DNA from: Bordetella genomosp. 2
GTDB lineage: Bacteria; Pseudomonadota; Gammaproteobacteria; Burkholderiales; Burkholderiaceae_B
DNA length: 64,000 bases
NCBI RefSeq assembly: GCF_002261345.1
Contig: NZ_NEVT01000006.1
Coordinates: 682,001 to 746,000 of the forward strand
Direction: 5' to 3'
Under the pieces are notes generated by a model that ran no database searches, had not been told where the DNA came from, and worked only from the letters and a program-made list of their open reading frames with translations. Both the position numbers and the translations under genes were made by a program. The first letter of the stretch is position 1; each line of letters begins with the position of its first letter. Positions 1 through 10,700 of the stretch are shown one piece after another.

Positions 1-641
1 CCGTCGAAGCAGATGTCGGCGTAGGCCAGGTCGTGCACCACCAGGATGTCGTGTTCCTTGGCCAGCGCCACCACGCGCTCGAAGAACGACAGGTCGACGC
101 ACTGCGCGGTCGGGTTGCTGGGGAAGCCCAGGATCATCATCTTCGGCTTGGGAATCGATTCGCGCACGGCGCGCTCGAGCTCTTCGAAGAAGTCCACGCC
201 GGGCGTCATGCGCACCGAGCGGATGTTGGCGCCGGCGATCACCGCGCCGTAGATATGAATGGGGTAGCTGGGGTTGGGCACCAGCACCGTGTCGCCGCGG
301 TCCAGCGTGGCCAGCATCAGGTGCGCCAGGCCCTCTTTCGAGCCGATGGTGACGATGGCCTCGGCGTCCGGGTCGAATTCGACCGCGTAGCGGCGCTGGT
401 ACCAGTCGCAAATCGCCTTGCGCAGGCGCGGGATGCCCTTGGAAACCGAATAGCCGTGGGTGCTGGGCCGGCTGGAGGCCTCGACCAGCTTGTCGACGAT
501 GTGCTTGGGCGTCGGGCCGTCGGGATTGCCCATCGACATGTCGATGATGTCCTCGCCGCGCCGCCGGGCGGCCATCTTGAGCTCGCCGGTGATATTGAAC
601 ACGTACGGAGGCAGACGCTCGATGCGGGAGAACTTCCTCAT
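1..641 (-). CDS. alaC: Alanine-synthesising aminotransferase, AlaC type (3' end outside window)
   Basis: Class I/II PLP-dependent aminotransferase, only the first ~213 residues present; the C-terminus with the PLP lysine lies beyond the left edge. The N-terminus has the family pattern: MGNPDGPTP near residue 37, THGYSVSKGIPRLRKA, IGSKEGLAHL, PNPSYPIH and GFPSNPTAQ. Members of this type make alanine from pyruvate and glutamate in the cytoplasm. The ATG at 641 is the first Met and fits the family start. It is divergent from the Mth938-like gene. In related bacteria this gene precedes hom and thrC, which would lie to the left. Family is clear; exact substrate is inferred. Confidence 0.88.
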   Translation of the reverse strand, partial: MRKFSRIERLPPYVFNITGELKMAARRRGEDIIDMSMGNPDGPTPKHIVDKLVEASSRPSTHGYSVSKGIPRLRKAICDWYQRRYAVEFDPDAEAIVTIGSKEGLAHLMLATLDRGDTVLVPNPSYPIHIYGAVIAGANIRSVRMTPGVDFFEELERAVRESIPKPKMMILGFPSNPTAQCVDLSFFERVVALAKEHDILVVHDLAYADICFD

Positions 642-826
642 GGGGAACGATTCCTTGATGATGGCGGGATGTGACAAGAGGTTTGCAGCGCAGCAAAACT
701 CAGTAATCTAGCGCAAGCGGGCCCGGGCGGCAAATGACGGTATTCCGTCCCCTTTGACCGTGGATACCCTGCAACATGAGCGCATTTCGATGCGCTATGA
801 TCGGAATCATAGAGCTGGAGTACTTA

Positions 827-1285
827 TTGAAGCTGCACACCGACCCTGCATCGGCCCTTAATACCGTTACCGCCTACGGCGACGGCTATATCGAGGTCAA
901 CCAGGTCCGATTTTCCCACGCGGTCGCGTTCGGCCCCGAAGGCGCCGTCACCGAATGGCCGGTCCAGGCCGCCACCGACATCACCGCATCGCTACTGAAG
1001 CAGGCTGCCGGCCTGTCCGACGCCCCGCGCGACCCCATGGCATTCCTCGACGCGCCCGAAGGCGCCGCCCGCCAGTCCGGCGGCGGGCCCGAGGTGCTGC
1101 TGGTGGGCACGGGCAGCCGCCAGCGGCTGCTGGGCCACGATGTGCTGCGCCCGCTGCTGGCCGCCGGCATCGGCGTCGAGGTCATGGACACCCAGGCCGC
1201 GGCGCGCACCTACAACATCCTGATGGCAGAGGGCCGCCGCGTCGTGGTGGCCTTGCTGCCGACCCAAGGAGAATCCCCCGCATGA
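827..1285 (+). CDS. Mth938-like domain (DUF498) protein
   Basis: Protein of about 152 residues of the Mth938/DUF498 family (NDUFAF3-like fold). Near the N-terminus it has the typical YGDGYIEVN segment and later LLVGTGSRQRLLG and GVEVMDTQAAARTYNILMAE. Biochemical function of bacterial members is not established. I choose the TTG at 827 because GGAG lies six bases upstream and the protein then begins at the usual family position; in-frame ATGs at 776 and 797 exist but have no good ribosome site, and a TATGAT hexamer (796-801) could be a -10 element. Its stop overlaps the peroxiredoxin start by four bases (ATGA), so the two are probably co-translated. Confidence 0.75.
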   Translation: MKLHTDPASALNTVTAYGDGYIEVNQVRFSHAVAFGPEGAVTEWPVQAATDITASLLKQAAGLSDAPRDPMAFLDAPEGAARQSGGGPEVLLVGTGSRQRLLGHDVLRPLLAAGIGVEVMDTQAAARTYNILMAEGRRVVVALLPTQGESPA

Positions 1286-1746
1286 CGCCGCACATAGGCA
1301 AACCCGCCCCGCTCTTCACCGCCGAGAGCACCATCGGCCCGATCAGCCTGGAACAATGCCAGGGTCGCGCCGTGGTGCTGTATTTCTATCCCAAGGACAA
1401 CACCCCGGGCTGCACCACCGAAAGCCAGGATTTCCGCGACCTGCACGCCGACTTCCTGGAGGCCGGCGCGGTGGTGGTGGGCATTTCACGCGATTCGCTG
1501 AAATCGCACGAGAACTTCCGCGCCAAGTACGAGCTGCCCTTCCCGCTCATCGCCGACACCGACGAGGCGGTCTGCAACCTGTACGGCGTCATCAAGCAGA
1601 AGAATATGTACGGTAAACAGGTGCGTGGCATCGAACGCAGCACTTTCCTCATCGATGCCTATGGCCGGCTGGTGCAGGAATGGCGCGGCGTGAAGGTGCC
1701 CGGCCACGCCAGCGAAGTATTGCAGGCTGCCCGCAGCATCGGCTGA
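1282..1746 (+). CDS. bcp: Peroxiredoxin, Bcp/PrxQ family
   Basis: 154-residue thioredoxin-fold peroxidase that reduces hydrogen peroxide and organic hydroperoxides in the cytoplasm. The active-site segment YPKDNTPGCTTE carries the peroxidatic Cys44, and a partner-type Arg is in GIERSTFLID. The E. coli Bcp resolving cysteine, five residues after the peroxidatic one, is Gln49 here, so the enzyme is either 1-Cys or uses another cysteine such as Cys98 (EAVCNLYGV). The start overlaps the preceding stop by four bases. The coupling with a DUF498 gene and the following PhoH gene is suggestive of one transcript. Family assignment is firm; the cysteine mechanism is inference. Confidence 0.93.
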   Translation: MTPHIGKPAPLFTAESTIGPISLEQCQGRAVVLYFYPKDNTPGCTTESQDFRDLHADFLEAGAVVVGISRDSLKSHENFRAKYELPFPLIADTDEAVCNLYGVIKQKNMYGKQVRGIERSTFLIDAYGRLVQEWRGVKVPGHASEVLQAARSIG

Positions 1747-1811
1747 ATCCGTACCGGAATCACGGAATCATTGTCAGGCGCTATAGCCGGCCCCACAGGA
1801 GAATGACCTAT

Positions 1812-3488
1812 ATGCCGCTACCGAAGATGCCCACTCGACCCGCAGCCATCCTGACGTTCCCCTCGGGCGAAGCCGCCCGCAGCAAGGCCCGCGCCAGCGC
1901 GGCCAAGCCCACGGCCGCGGCGCCGGCCGCCGCGGCGCCGGCCGCCGCGGCCCCGGCAGCCAAGCCGCTGCCGGCCCAGCCCGAGCTCGAAGGCATCAAA
2001 TCGCAGGCACCGGCCGCCGTCGCGCCGGCTCCCGTCGCGGCGCCCCGCGCCGCCCGCGGCGGCAAGGCATCGACCGCCGGGCGCAAGCCCAAGGCGCGCG
2101 CGCAGAGCGCCGTGCGCAAGCTGTTCGTGCTGGACACCAACGTGCTGCTGCACGACCCCACCTCGCTGTTCCGCTTCGAAGAGCACGACATCTTCCTGCC
2201 GATGATGACGCTGGAGGAGCTCGACCACCAGAAGAAAGGCATGTCGGAAGTGGCGCGCAATGCGCGCCAGGTCAGCCGCTCGCTGGACGCGCTGGTGCAT
2301 GACGCCGACCAGCTCGACGAAGGCCTGGAGCTGAGCGCGCTGGGGAACAAGGACGCCACCGGCAAGCTGATGTTCCAGACCACGGCGATCCACAGCACCC
2401 TGCCCTCGGACCTGCCGATGGGCAAGGCCGACAACCAGATCCTCGGCGTGGTGCGCGCCCTGCAGGAGAAATTCCCGCAGCGCGAGGTGGTGCTGGTGTC
2501 CAAGGACATCAACATGCGCCTGAAGGCGCGCGCCCTGGGCATGGCGGCCGAGGACTACTACAACGACCACGTCCTGGAAGACTCGGACCTGATGTATTCG
2601 GGCGTCATGCAGTTGCCCGAGGACTTCTGGAACCGGCACGGCAAGGACGTCGAATCCTGGCAACAGGGCGGCACGACGTTCTACCGCATCCATGGTCCGC
2701 TGTGCGCCCAGTTCATGGTCAACCAGTTCGTGTACTTCGAAGGCCAGATGCCCTTGTATGCGCAGGTGCGCGAAGTCAGCGGCAAGACCGCGGTGCTGGC
2801 CACCCTGCGCGACTACACCCACGGCAAGAACAATGTGTGGGGCATCACCGCGCGCAACCGCGAACAGAATTTCGCGCTGAACCTGCTGATGAACCCGGAC
2901 TGCGACTTCGTGTCGCTGCTGGGCCAGGCGGGTACCGGCAAGACGCTGCTCGCCCTGGCCGCCGGCATCACCCAGGTGCTGGAGACCAAGCGCTATACCG
3001 AGATCATCATGACCCGGGTGACGGTGCCCGTGGGCGAGGACATCGGCTTCCTGCCGGGCACCGAGGAAGAAAAGATGCTGCCCTGGATGGGTGCGCTGGA
3101 AGACAACCTGGACGTCCTGAACATGGGCGACGGCGACGGCGGCGACTGGGGCCGGGCGGCCACCATGGACCTGATCCGTTCGCGCATCAAGGTCAAGTCG
3201 CTCAACTTCATGCGCGGCCGGACCTTCCTGAACAAGTACCTGATCATCGACGAGGCGCAGAACCTCACGCCCAAGCAGATGAAGACGCTGGTCACGCGCG
3301 CCGGCCCGGGCACCAAGGTGGTCTGCCTGGGCAACGTGGCCCAGATCGACACGCCGTATCTCACCGAGGGCAGTTCCGGCCTGACCTTCGTGGTGGACCG
3401 CTTCAAGGGCTGGCCGCACGCCGGGCACGTGACCCTGCAACGCGGCGAACGCTCCCGCCTGGCCGATTACGCGGGCGACGTCCTGTAA
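1812..3488 (+). CDS. PIN-PhoH fusion protein (PhoH2 type RNA helicase/ribonuclease)
   Basis: 558-residue cytoplasmic protein. Residues ~30-95 are an Ala/Pro-rich low-complexity linker with AAAPAA units; ~103-240 are a PIN nuclease domain (LFVLDTNVLLHD with the metal-binding Asp108, and EELDHQKKG); ~330-558 are a PhoH ATPase with Walker A GQAGTGKT (~371) and Walker B YLIIDEAQN (~476). PIN-PhoH proteins (PhoH2) have been described as RNA-unwinding and cleaving enzymes; that is family knowledge, not visible here. ATG 1812 is preferred: AGGAG is ten bases upstream, whereas ATG 1803 almost touches it. The stop codon overlaps the PdxA-family start (TAATG). Confidence 0.9.
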   Translation: MPLPKMPTRPAAILTFPSGEAARSKARASAAKPTAAAPAAAAPAAAAPAAKPLPAQPELEGIKSQAPAAVAPAPVAAPRAARGGKASTAGRKPKARAQSAVRKLFVLDTNVLLHDPTSLFRFEEHDIFLPMMTLEELDHQKKGMSEVARNARQVSRSLDALVHDADQLDEGLELSALGNKDATGKLMFQTTAIHSTLPSDLPMGKADNQILGVVRALQEKFPQREVVLVSKDINMRLKARALGMAAEDYYNDHVLEDSDLMYSGVMQLPEDFWNRHGKDVESWQQGGTTFYRIHGPLCAQFMVNQFVYFEGQMPLYAQVREVSGKTAVLATLRDYTHGKNNVWGITARNREQNFALNLLMNPDCDFVSLLGQAGTGKTLLALAAGITQVLETKRYTEIIMTRVTVPVGEDIGFLPGTEEEKMLPWMGALEDNLDVLNMGDGDGGDWGRAATMDLIRSRIKVKSLNFMRGRTFLNKYLIIDEAQNLTPKQMKTLVTRAGPGTKVVCLGNVAQIDTPYLTEGSSGLTFVVDRFKGWPHAGHVTLQRGERSRLADYAGDVL

Positions 3489-4468
3489 TGAGCGCGCGGC
3501 CGCCCGTCGGCATCACCATGGGCGATGCCGCGGGCATCGGCCCGGAGATCATCGTCAAGGCCTGCGCCCAAGGCCTGAAGGCGCCCGCCGTGGTATATGG
3601 CGATGCGGACACCATGCGCCGCGCCGCCGCGCTGCTGGGCGCGCGCCTGGACATCGCCGAGATCGGCGCGGTCAGCCAGGCCAGCGGCGACCCCGGGCGC
3701 ATCGACGTGATCCCCTGTACGCCGCCGCTGCCCGCCGGCCTGCCGCCCGGGCGCGTCAGCGCGGCCGCCGGCCGCGCCGCCTACGACTGCCTGTGCGCGG
3801 CCATCGACGATGCGCAGGCCGGACGCATCCGCGCCATTGTCACGGCCCCGCTGAACAAGCATTCCATGCACCTGGCCGGCATCGACCAGCCCGGCCACAC
3901 CGAGATCCTGGCCGAGCGCTCGGGCACGGCTGATTTCGCCATGATGCTGGCCAACGACGAATTGCGCGTGCTGCTGGTCACCATCCACATGCCGCTGGCC
4001 GCCGTGCCGGCCGCGATCACGGCGCAAGCCGAGGCGCGGGCGATCCGGCTGGCCGACCGGGCCTGCCGCCAGATGGGCATCGAACGGCCGCGCATCGCGG
4101 TGGCCGGCTTGAATCCGCATGCCGGCGAGGACGGCAAGTTCGGCCGCGAAGACCTGGATATCATCGCGCCCGCGATCGCCGAGGCGCGCGCCGCCGGCCT
4201 GGACGTATCCGGGCCGTGGCCCGGCGACACCGTCTTCATGCGCGCGCGGCGTGGCGAATTCGATATCGTGGTGGCCCAGTATCACGACCAGGGCCTGATA
4301 CCGGTGAAGTACCCGGGCGTGGACCAGGGGGTCAACGTCACGGTGGGGCTGCCTTTCGTGCGCACCAGCGTGGATCACGGCACCGCGTTCGACATTGCGT
4401 GGAAAGGCATGGCCGACCATGCCTCGCTGGTGGCGGCGTTCGACCTGGCCTTGGCGATGACGCCCTGA
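3488..4468 (+). CDS. pdxA: PdxA-family dehydrogenase (4-hydroxythreonine-4-phosphate dehydrogenase)
   Basis: 326 residues, full family length. PdxA oxidises and decarboxylates 4-phosphohydroxy-L-threonine in pyridoxal phosphate synthesis. Seen: GITMGDAAGIGPEI at the N-terminus, TAPLNKHSMHLAGIDQPGH (metal-binding His region), LNPHAGEDGKFG, GPWPGDTVF and AQYHDQGLIPVKYPG. The start overlaps the phoH-type stop by one base, so it is translationally coupled. Relatives called PdxA2 act on phospho-D-threonate in sugar-acid pathways; context (next to PhoH, not surA-ksgA) leaves open that this is such a paralogue. Family certain, exact substrate less so. Confidence 0.85.
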   Translation: MSARPPVGITMGDAAGIGPEIIVKACAQGLKAPAVVYGDADTMRRAAALLGARLDIAEIGAVSQASGDPGRIDVIPCTPPLPAGLPPGRVSAAAGRAAYDCLCAAIDDAQAGRIRAIVTAPLNKHSMHLAGIDQPGHTEILAERSGTADFAMMLANDELRVLLVTIHMPLAAVPAAITAQAEARAIRLADRACRQMGIERPRIAVAGLNPHAGEDGKFGREDLDIIAPAIAEARAAGLDVSGPWPGDTVFMRARRGEFDIVVAQYHDQGLIPVKYPGVDQGVNVTVGLPFVRTSVDHGTAFDIAWKGMADHASLVAAFDLALAMTP

Positions 4469-4476
4469 CAAGCGGC

Positions 4477-4493
4477 GCTTCCCTACGGGAAGC
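4477..4493 (+). terminator. Weak hairpin after the PdxA-family gene
   Basis: Seven-base stem GCTTCCC/GGGAAGC with a three-base loop, nine bases after the stop codon. It has no U-tract, so at most it is an attenuator or a partial terminator before the transporter gene. A TACAAT hexamer at 4520-4525 could be the -10 of a separate promoter for that gene, though no good -35 is visible. Confidence 0.3.
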
Positions 4494-4569
4494 TGAACAT
4501 GGCCGGCGCGCGGCCCGTCTACAATAGCGCGCTTTGGCTGCCTCGCCGCGGCCGTCCACGCAACGCGCC

Positions 4570-5538
4570 ATGTCCCGCTACGCCCGCTTCCTGCCTGACC
4601 GCTTCACGCTTTTTCTCGTCATCACAGTCCTCATCGCCAGCGTGCTGCCCGCCCACGGCAAGGGCATCGTGGCCTTCAGCTGGATCACCAATATCGGCAT
4701 CGCCCTGCTGTTCTTCCTGCACGGCGCGCGCCTGTCGCGCGATGCCATCGTGGCCGGCATCACCCACTGGCGGCTGCACCTGACCGTATTCTCGGCCACC
4801 TTCATCATGTTCCCGCTGCTGGGCGTCGCGCTCAAGCCAGTGCTGCAGCCGCTGGTGACGCCGGAACTCTATACCGGCGTGCTGTTCCTGTGCTGCCTGC
4901 CGGCCACCGTGCAATCGGCCATCGCGTTCACCTCGATGGCGCGCGGCAACGTGCCGGCCGCCGTATGCAGCGCGTCGGCGTCCAGCCTGCTGGGCATCTT
5001 CCTCACGCCGCTGCTGGTGGGCACGGTGGTGGCCGCCAGCGCCAGCGCGCCGATTTCGTTCGATGCCGTAGGCAAGATCATGCTGCAGCTGCTGCTGCCG
5101 TTCGTCCTGGGCCAATTCCTGCGGCGCTGGATCGGCGCCTGGGTGTACCAGCGCAAGGCGCTGTTGAAATTCGTCGACCAGGGCTCGATCCTGCTGGTGG
5201 TGTATACGGCCTTCTCCGAAGCGGTCAACGAAGGGCTGTGGCGCGATACGCCCCTGCCCGCGCTGTTGGGCCTGGTGCTGTGCTGCGCGGTGCTGCTGGC
5301 CCTGGCGCTGCTGGGGTGCGTGGCGCTGGGCCGGCTGTTCAAGTTCAAGCTGGAAGACCGCATTACCCTGCTGTTCGGCGGCTCGAAGAAAAGCCTGGCC
5401 AGCGGCATCCCGATGGCGCAGGTCATTTTCGCCGGCCAGGCGGTCGGCGCCATCGTCCTGCCGCTGATGCTGTTCCACCAGATCCAGCTGATGGTCTGCG
5501 CCGTACTGGCGGCCCGCTACGCCAAGCGGCCGCGCTAG
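4570..5538 (+). CDS. Bile acid:sodium symporter family transporter (YfeH/SBF-like)
   Basis: 322-residue inner-membrane carrier, nearly all hydrophobic, with about ten predicted helices. It matches the SBF-like branch of the bile acid:sodium symporter family: PDRFTLFLVITVLIASVLP at the start, FFLHGARLSRDA, CCLPATVQSAIAFTSMARGN (the conserved crossover region) and FGGSKKSLASGIPMAQVIF near the end. Substrate is unknown for this branch. The Met at 4570 begins the conserved N-terminus; an in-frame ATG at 4534 would add a charged, Ser-rich tail that the family lacks. The gene faces the DUF1415 gene across a perfect hairpin. Confidence 0.85.
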   Translation: MSRYARFLPDRFTLFLVITVLIASVLPAHGKGIVAFSWITNIGIALLFFLHGARLSRDAIVAGITHWRLHLTVFSATFIMFPLLGVALKPVLQPLVTPELYTGVLFLCCLPATVQSAIAFTSMARGNVPAAVCSASASSLLGIFLTPLLVGTVVAASASAPISFDAVGKIMLQLLLPFVLGQFLRRWIGAWVYQRKALLKFVDQGSILLVVYTAFSEAVNEGLWRDTPLPALLGLVLCCAVLLALALLGCVALGRLFKFKLEDRITLLFGGSKKSLASGIPMAQVIFAGQAVGAIVLPLMLFHQIQLMVCAVLAARYAKRPR

Positions 5539-5567
5539 CCGCCTTGCCCTGCATGTCGCGTTCGGCA

Positions 5568-5598
5568 GGTGCCAGACACCCGCCGGGTGTCTGGCACC
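5568..5598. repeat. Perfect 14-bp inverted repeat between convergent genes
   Basis: GGTGCCAGACACCC and its exact reverse complement separated by GCC, so transcripts from either strand form a 14-bp hairpin with a three-base loop. It sits between two convergent genes, where a bidirectional terminator is expected, but neither side has a U-tract. The shape also fits a dispersed palindromic element of Bordetella genomes; copy number cannot be judged from one window. Confidence 0.75.
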
Positions 5599-5662
5599 GA
5601 GGGGTAGCCGAGCCGCGCCCACGCAACCCGGCGTGCCGGGGGCGACCTGCCGCGTACGGCGT

Positions 5663-6217
5663 TCAACCCGCCATCAGCTTGCGCCAGCCGTCCCACCCGA
5701 GCCGGCGCAGCGTTTCCATGTTCTTCTCGTAGATTTCCGCGGCATCGGCGAACACCTCGACCGCGCGGTCGATGCTGTCTTCGCGCAACAGGTGCAGGAT
5801 GGGATGCGGCGACCGGTTGGTGCAGTTCTCGATATCGTCGGGCTCGGTGTCGGCAAACTGGAAGGCGGGATGGAAGGTCGCCACCTGCAGCACGCCGACC
5901 AGCCGCATGCGCTTGAGCAGGCGGTCGGACAGGTCGGCAAAATCGTTGAACTCGTAGAAATCGTCGAGCGCGTCCGGCAGGATCAGCAGGGTCGTATCCA
6001 GCTGGTCGGGGTCGGCCTGCGACAAGAGCAGCAGCTCGTCTTCCAGGTCGGCCAGCACGCCTTCGGCATCGGTGGCGTCGCTGGCCGCGTAGCGTACCTG
6101 GTCTTTCACCTGCACCGCCTTGGCGAAGGGGCACAGGTTCAGGCCGATGACGGCCCGCTCCACCCACAGGCGGGTCTCGTCGATGATGCGCTGGTAGGCG
6201 CCTTCGGTATGGATCAT
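5663..6217 (-). CDS. DUF1415 family protein
   Basis: 184-residue soluble protein of the DUF1415 family, found widely in proteobacteria; molecular function unknown. Typical segments are GLNLCPFAKAV near residue 25, VGVLQVATFHPAFQFADTEP, NRSPHPILHLLRE and EKNMETLRRLGWDGWRKL at the C-terminus. The Cys in LCPFAK is notable for possible redox or metal chemistry, which is speculation. The start lies four bases after the stop of the M20 peptidase gene on the same strand, so the two are almost surely co-transcribed. Confidence 0.85.
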   Translation of the reverse strand: MIHTEGAYQRIIDETRLWVERAVIGLNLCPFAKAVQVKDQVRYAASDATDAEGVLADLEDELLLLSQADPDQLDTTLLILPDALDDFYEFNDFADLSDRLLKRMRLVGVLQVATFHPAFQFADTEPDDIENCTNRSPHPILHLLREDSIDRAVEVFADAAEIYEKNMETLRRLGWDGWRKLMAG

Positions 6218-6221
6218 GGGC

Positions 6222-7691
<1,470 letters not shown>

Positions 7692-7784
7692 GGCGCGGTC
7701 CTGTACGGGCAAAACCCGATTTTATGCCCGCCGCGCCAAAAGTGGGGGAACGGCCGCCACCGCCCCCCCATGCAGGCTGCCGCC

Positions 7785-10700
7785 CTACCCCAGCCAGACG
7801 CGCGCGTTGCGGAACATGCGCATCCAGGGGCTGTACGGGCCGCCGCTGTCGGCCGGCCCCCATTGCTGCGGCGCCCACGACATCATCACATTGCGGGTCA
7901 CGCGCTCGGGGTGCGGCATGATGACGGTGAAGCGGCCGTCGGCGGTGGTGACCGAGGTCTGCCCGCCCGGGCTGCCGTTGGGGTTGAACGGATAGGCCTC
8001 GGTGGGTTGGCCGCGATTGTCGATATAGCGCGCCGCCACCAGCACTTTGCCGGCATCGCCCTGCTGGGTGTAGTCGGCATAGCCCTCGCCATGCGCCACC
8101 GCCACCGGCACGCGCGTGCCTTCCATGCCGGCGAAGAAGATCGACGGCGAGCCGGCGATCTCGACCAGCGACAGGCGCGCCTCGTATTTCTCGGACTGGT
8201 TGCGGGTGAAGCGCGGCCAGTGTTCGGCGCCCGGGATCATGGGCGCCAGCGCGGCCATCATCTGGCAGCCGTTGCACACGCCCAGCGCGAAGGTATCGGG
8301 CCGGGCGAAGTACGCGGCGAACTGGTCCGACAGGCGGCCATTGAAGCGGATGGTGCGCGCCCAGCCTTCGCCGGCGCCCAGCACGTCGCCGTAGCTGAAG
8401 CCGCCCACCGCCACCAGGCCCTGCATCCCCGCCAGGTCGATGCGGCCGGCCAGCAGGTCGGTCATGTGCACGTCGATGGCGTCGAAGCCCGCGGTATCGA
8501 AGGCCCACGCCATTTCCACCTGGCTGTTGCAGCCCTGCTCGCGCAGGATGGCCACGCGCGGGCGCTTGCCGCTGGCGATGAACGGCGCGGCGATGTCTTC
8601 CTGGGGGTCGAACGCCACGCGCGGGGCCAGGCCCGGATCGGCGGCGTCGTTCCAGGTGTCGAGCTCCGCCTGCGCGCAGGCGGGATTGTCGCGGCGCGCC
8701 ATGATGCGGTAGCTGACCTCGCTCCAGGCGCGCCCCAGTTCGGCGCGCGGCTGGCTCCAGACCTTCTTGCCGTCGCGGAAGAACTCGACCGTGTCGGCGT
8801 CGTTCAGGCCGCCGATGACGTGCGAATGGGCCGACAGGCCGGCGCCGCGCAGCACCTGCATGACGGCGTCGCGCTGGGCCGCCGGCACCTGGATCACCGC
8901 CCCCGCCTCTTCGGAGAACAGCGCCTTCAGCGTCAGCTCGTCGCGCTGCACCGCCACCTGCTCGGGGCGGATCTTGTAGTCGCCCCAGTCGGCCGACTGG
9001 GGGTCGAAGGTGAGCATGTCCAGGTTGACCGAGATGCCGGTGCGGCCGGCGAACGCCATCTCGCACAGCGTGGCGAACAGGCCGCCGTCGGAACGGTCGT
9101 GGTAGGCCAGCAGCACGCCGGCTTCGGCCAGCGTGCGGATAGTGACGAAGAAGGCGCGCAGATCCTGCGGCGCGTCGATGTCCGGCACGCTTTCGCCGAG
9201 CTGGTTGTAAGTCTGCGCCAGGATGGAGCCACCCATGCGGTGGCGGCCGCGGCCCAGGTCGATGAGGATGAGCACGCTGTCGCCGGCGTCGGCGCGCAAT
9301 TGCGGCGTCAGGCTGGCGCGCACGTCGCCGACCGGCGCGAAGGCGGTCACGATGAGCGAAACGGGCGCTATCACCTGGCGGGCTTCGCCGTCCTGTTCCC
9401 AGGTGGTTTTCATGGACAGCGAATCCTTGCCCACCGGGATCGACAGGCCGGTGGCCTGGCACAGCTCGCTGACCGCGGACACGGTGTCATACAGCGCGGC
9501 GTCCTGGCCGTCGACGCCGCAGGCGGCCATCCAGTTGGCCGACAACTTGATGTCCTCCAGGCGCGCCACGTCGGCGGCGGCCAGGTTGGTCAGGGCTTCG
9601 GCCACGGCCATGCGGCCCGAGGCCGGCGCGTCGAGCACCGCCAGCGGCGTGCGCTCGCCCATGGCCATGGCCTCGCCACGGAACCCTTCGTAGTCGGCCA
9701 GCGTGACCGCGCAATCGGCCACCGGCACCTGCCAGGGGCCGACCATCTGGTCGCGGCTGGACAACCCGCCCACGGTGCGGTCGCCGATGGTGATCAGGAA
9801 CGACTTGTTGGCCACGGTGGGATGGCGCAGCACCCGGTAGGCGGCCTCGGTGAGGTCGATGCCGGCCAGGTCCAGCGGCTCGGACACGCCAGGCTGGCGG
9901 CGCACGTCGCGCGTCATGCGCGGCGGCTTGCCGAGAATGACGTCGATCGGCACGTCGACCGGCCGGGTGCCGGCCTGCGGCGCCTCGGCATCGATGCCGG
10001 GCAGCCCCTCGCCATCCACCACGCGCAGCTGGCGCGACTCGGTCGCCACGCCCACCACGGCGTACGGGCAGCGCTCGCGCCGCGCGATGGCGTCGAAGCG
10101 GTCCAGGTCTTGCGGCAGGATCGACAGCACGTAGCGCTCTTGCGACTCGTTGCTCCAGATCTCGGCCGGCGACAGGCCGGACTCCTCCAGCGGCACGCGC
10201 TTGAGGTCGAACACGGCGCCGCGCCCGGCGTCGTTGACCAGCTCCGGGAAGGCATTGGACAGGCCGCCGGCGCCGACGTCGTGGATGGCCAGGATGGGGT
10301 TGGCCGCGCCCTGCTGCCAGCAGCGGTCGATGACTTCCTGCGCGCGGCGTTCGATTTCGGGATTGCCGCGCTGGACCGAATCGAAATCCAGTTCGGCCGA
10401 ATTGCTGCCCATGCTGATGCTGGAGGCGGCGCCGCCGCCCATGCCGATGCGGAAGCCCGGGCCGCCGAGCTGGATCAGCAGCGCGCCGGGCGGGATCACT
10501 TCCTTCTTGGTCAGGCCGGCATCGATGCTGCCCAGCCCGCCCGCGATCATGATGGGCTTGTGGTAGCCCCAGCGCGTGCCGCCGGCGGTCTGTTCGTAGC
10601 TGCGGAAGTAGCCCAGCAGGTTGGGCCGGCCGAACTCGTTGTTGAAGGCCGCGCCGCCGATGGGGCCGTCGATCATGATGGACAGCGGCGAGGCGATGCG

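Noticed and set aside
33-674. Plus-strand frame over alaC
   Set aside because: Shadow of the aminotransferase on the other strand; composition is typical of antisense frames.
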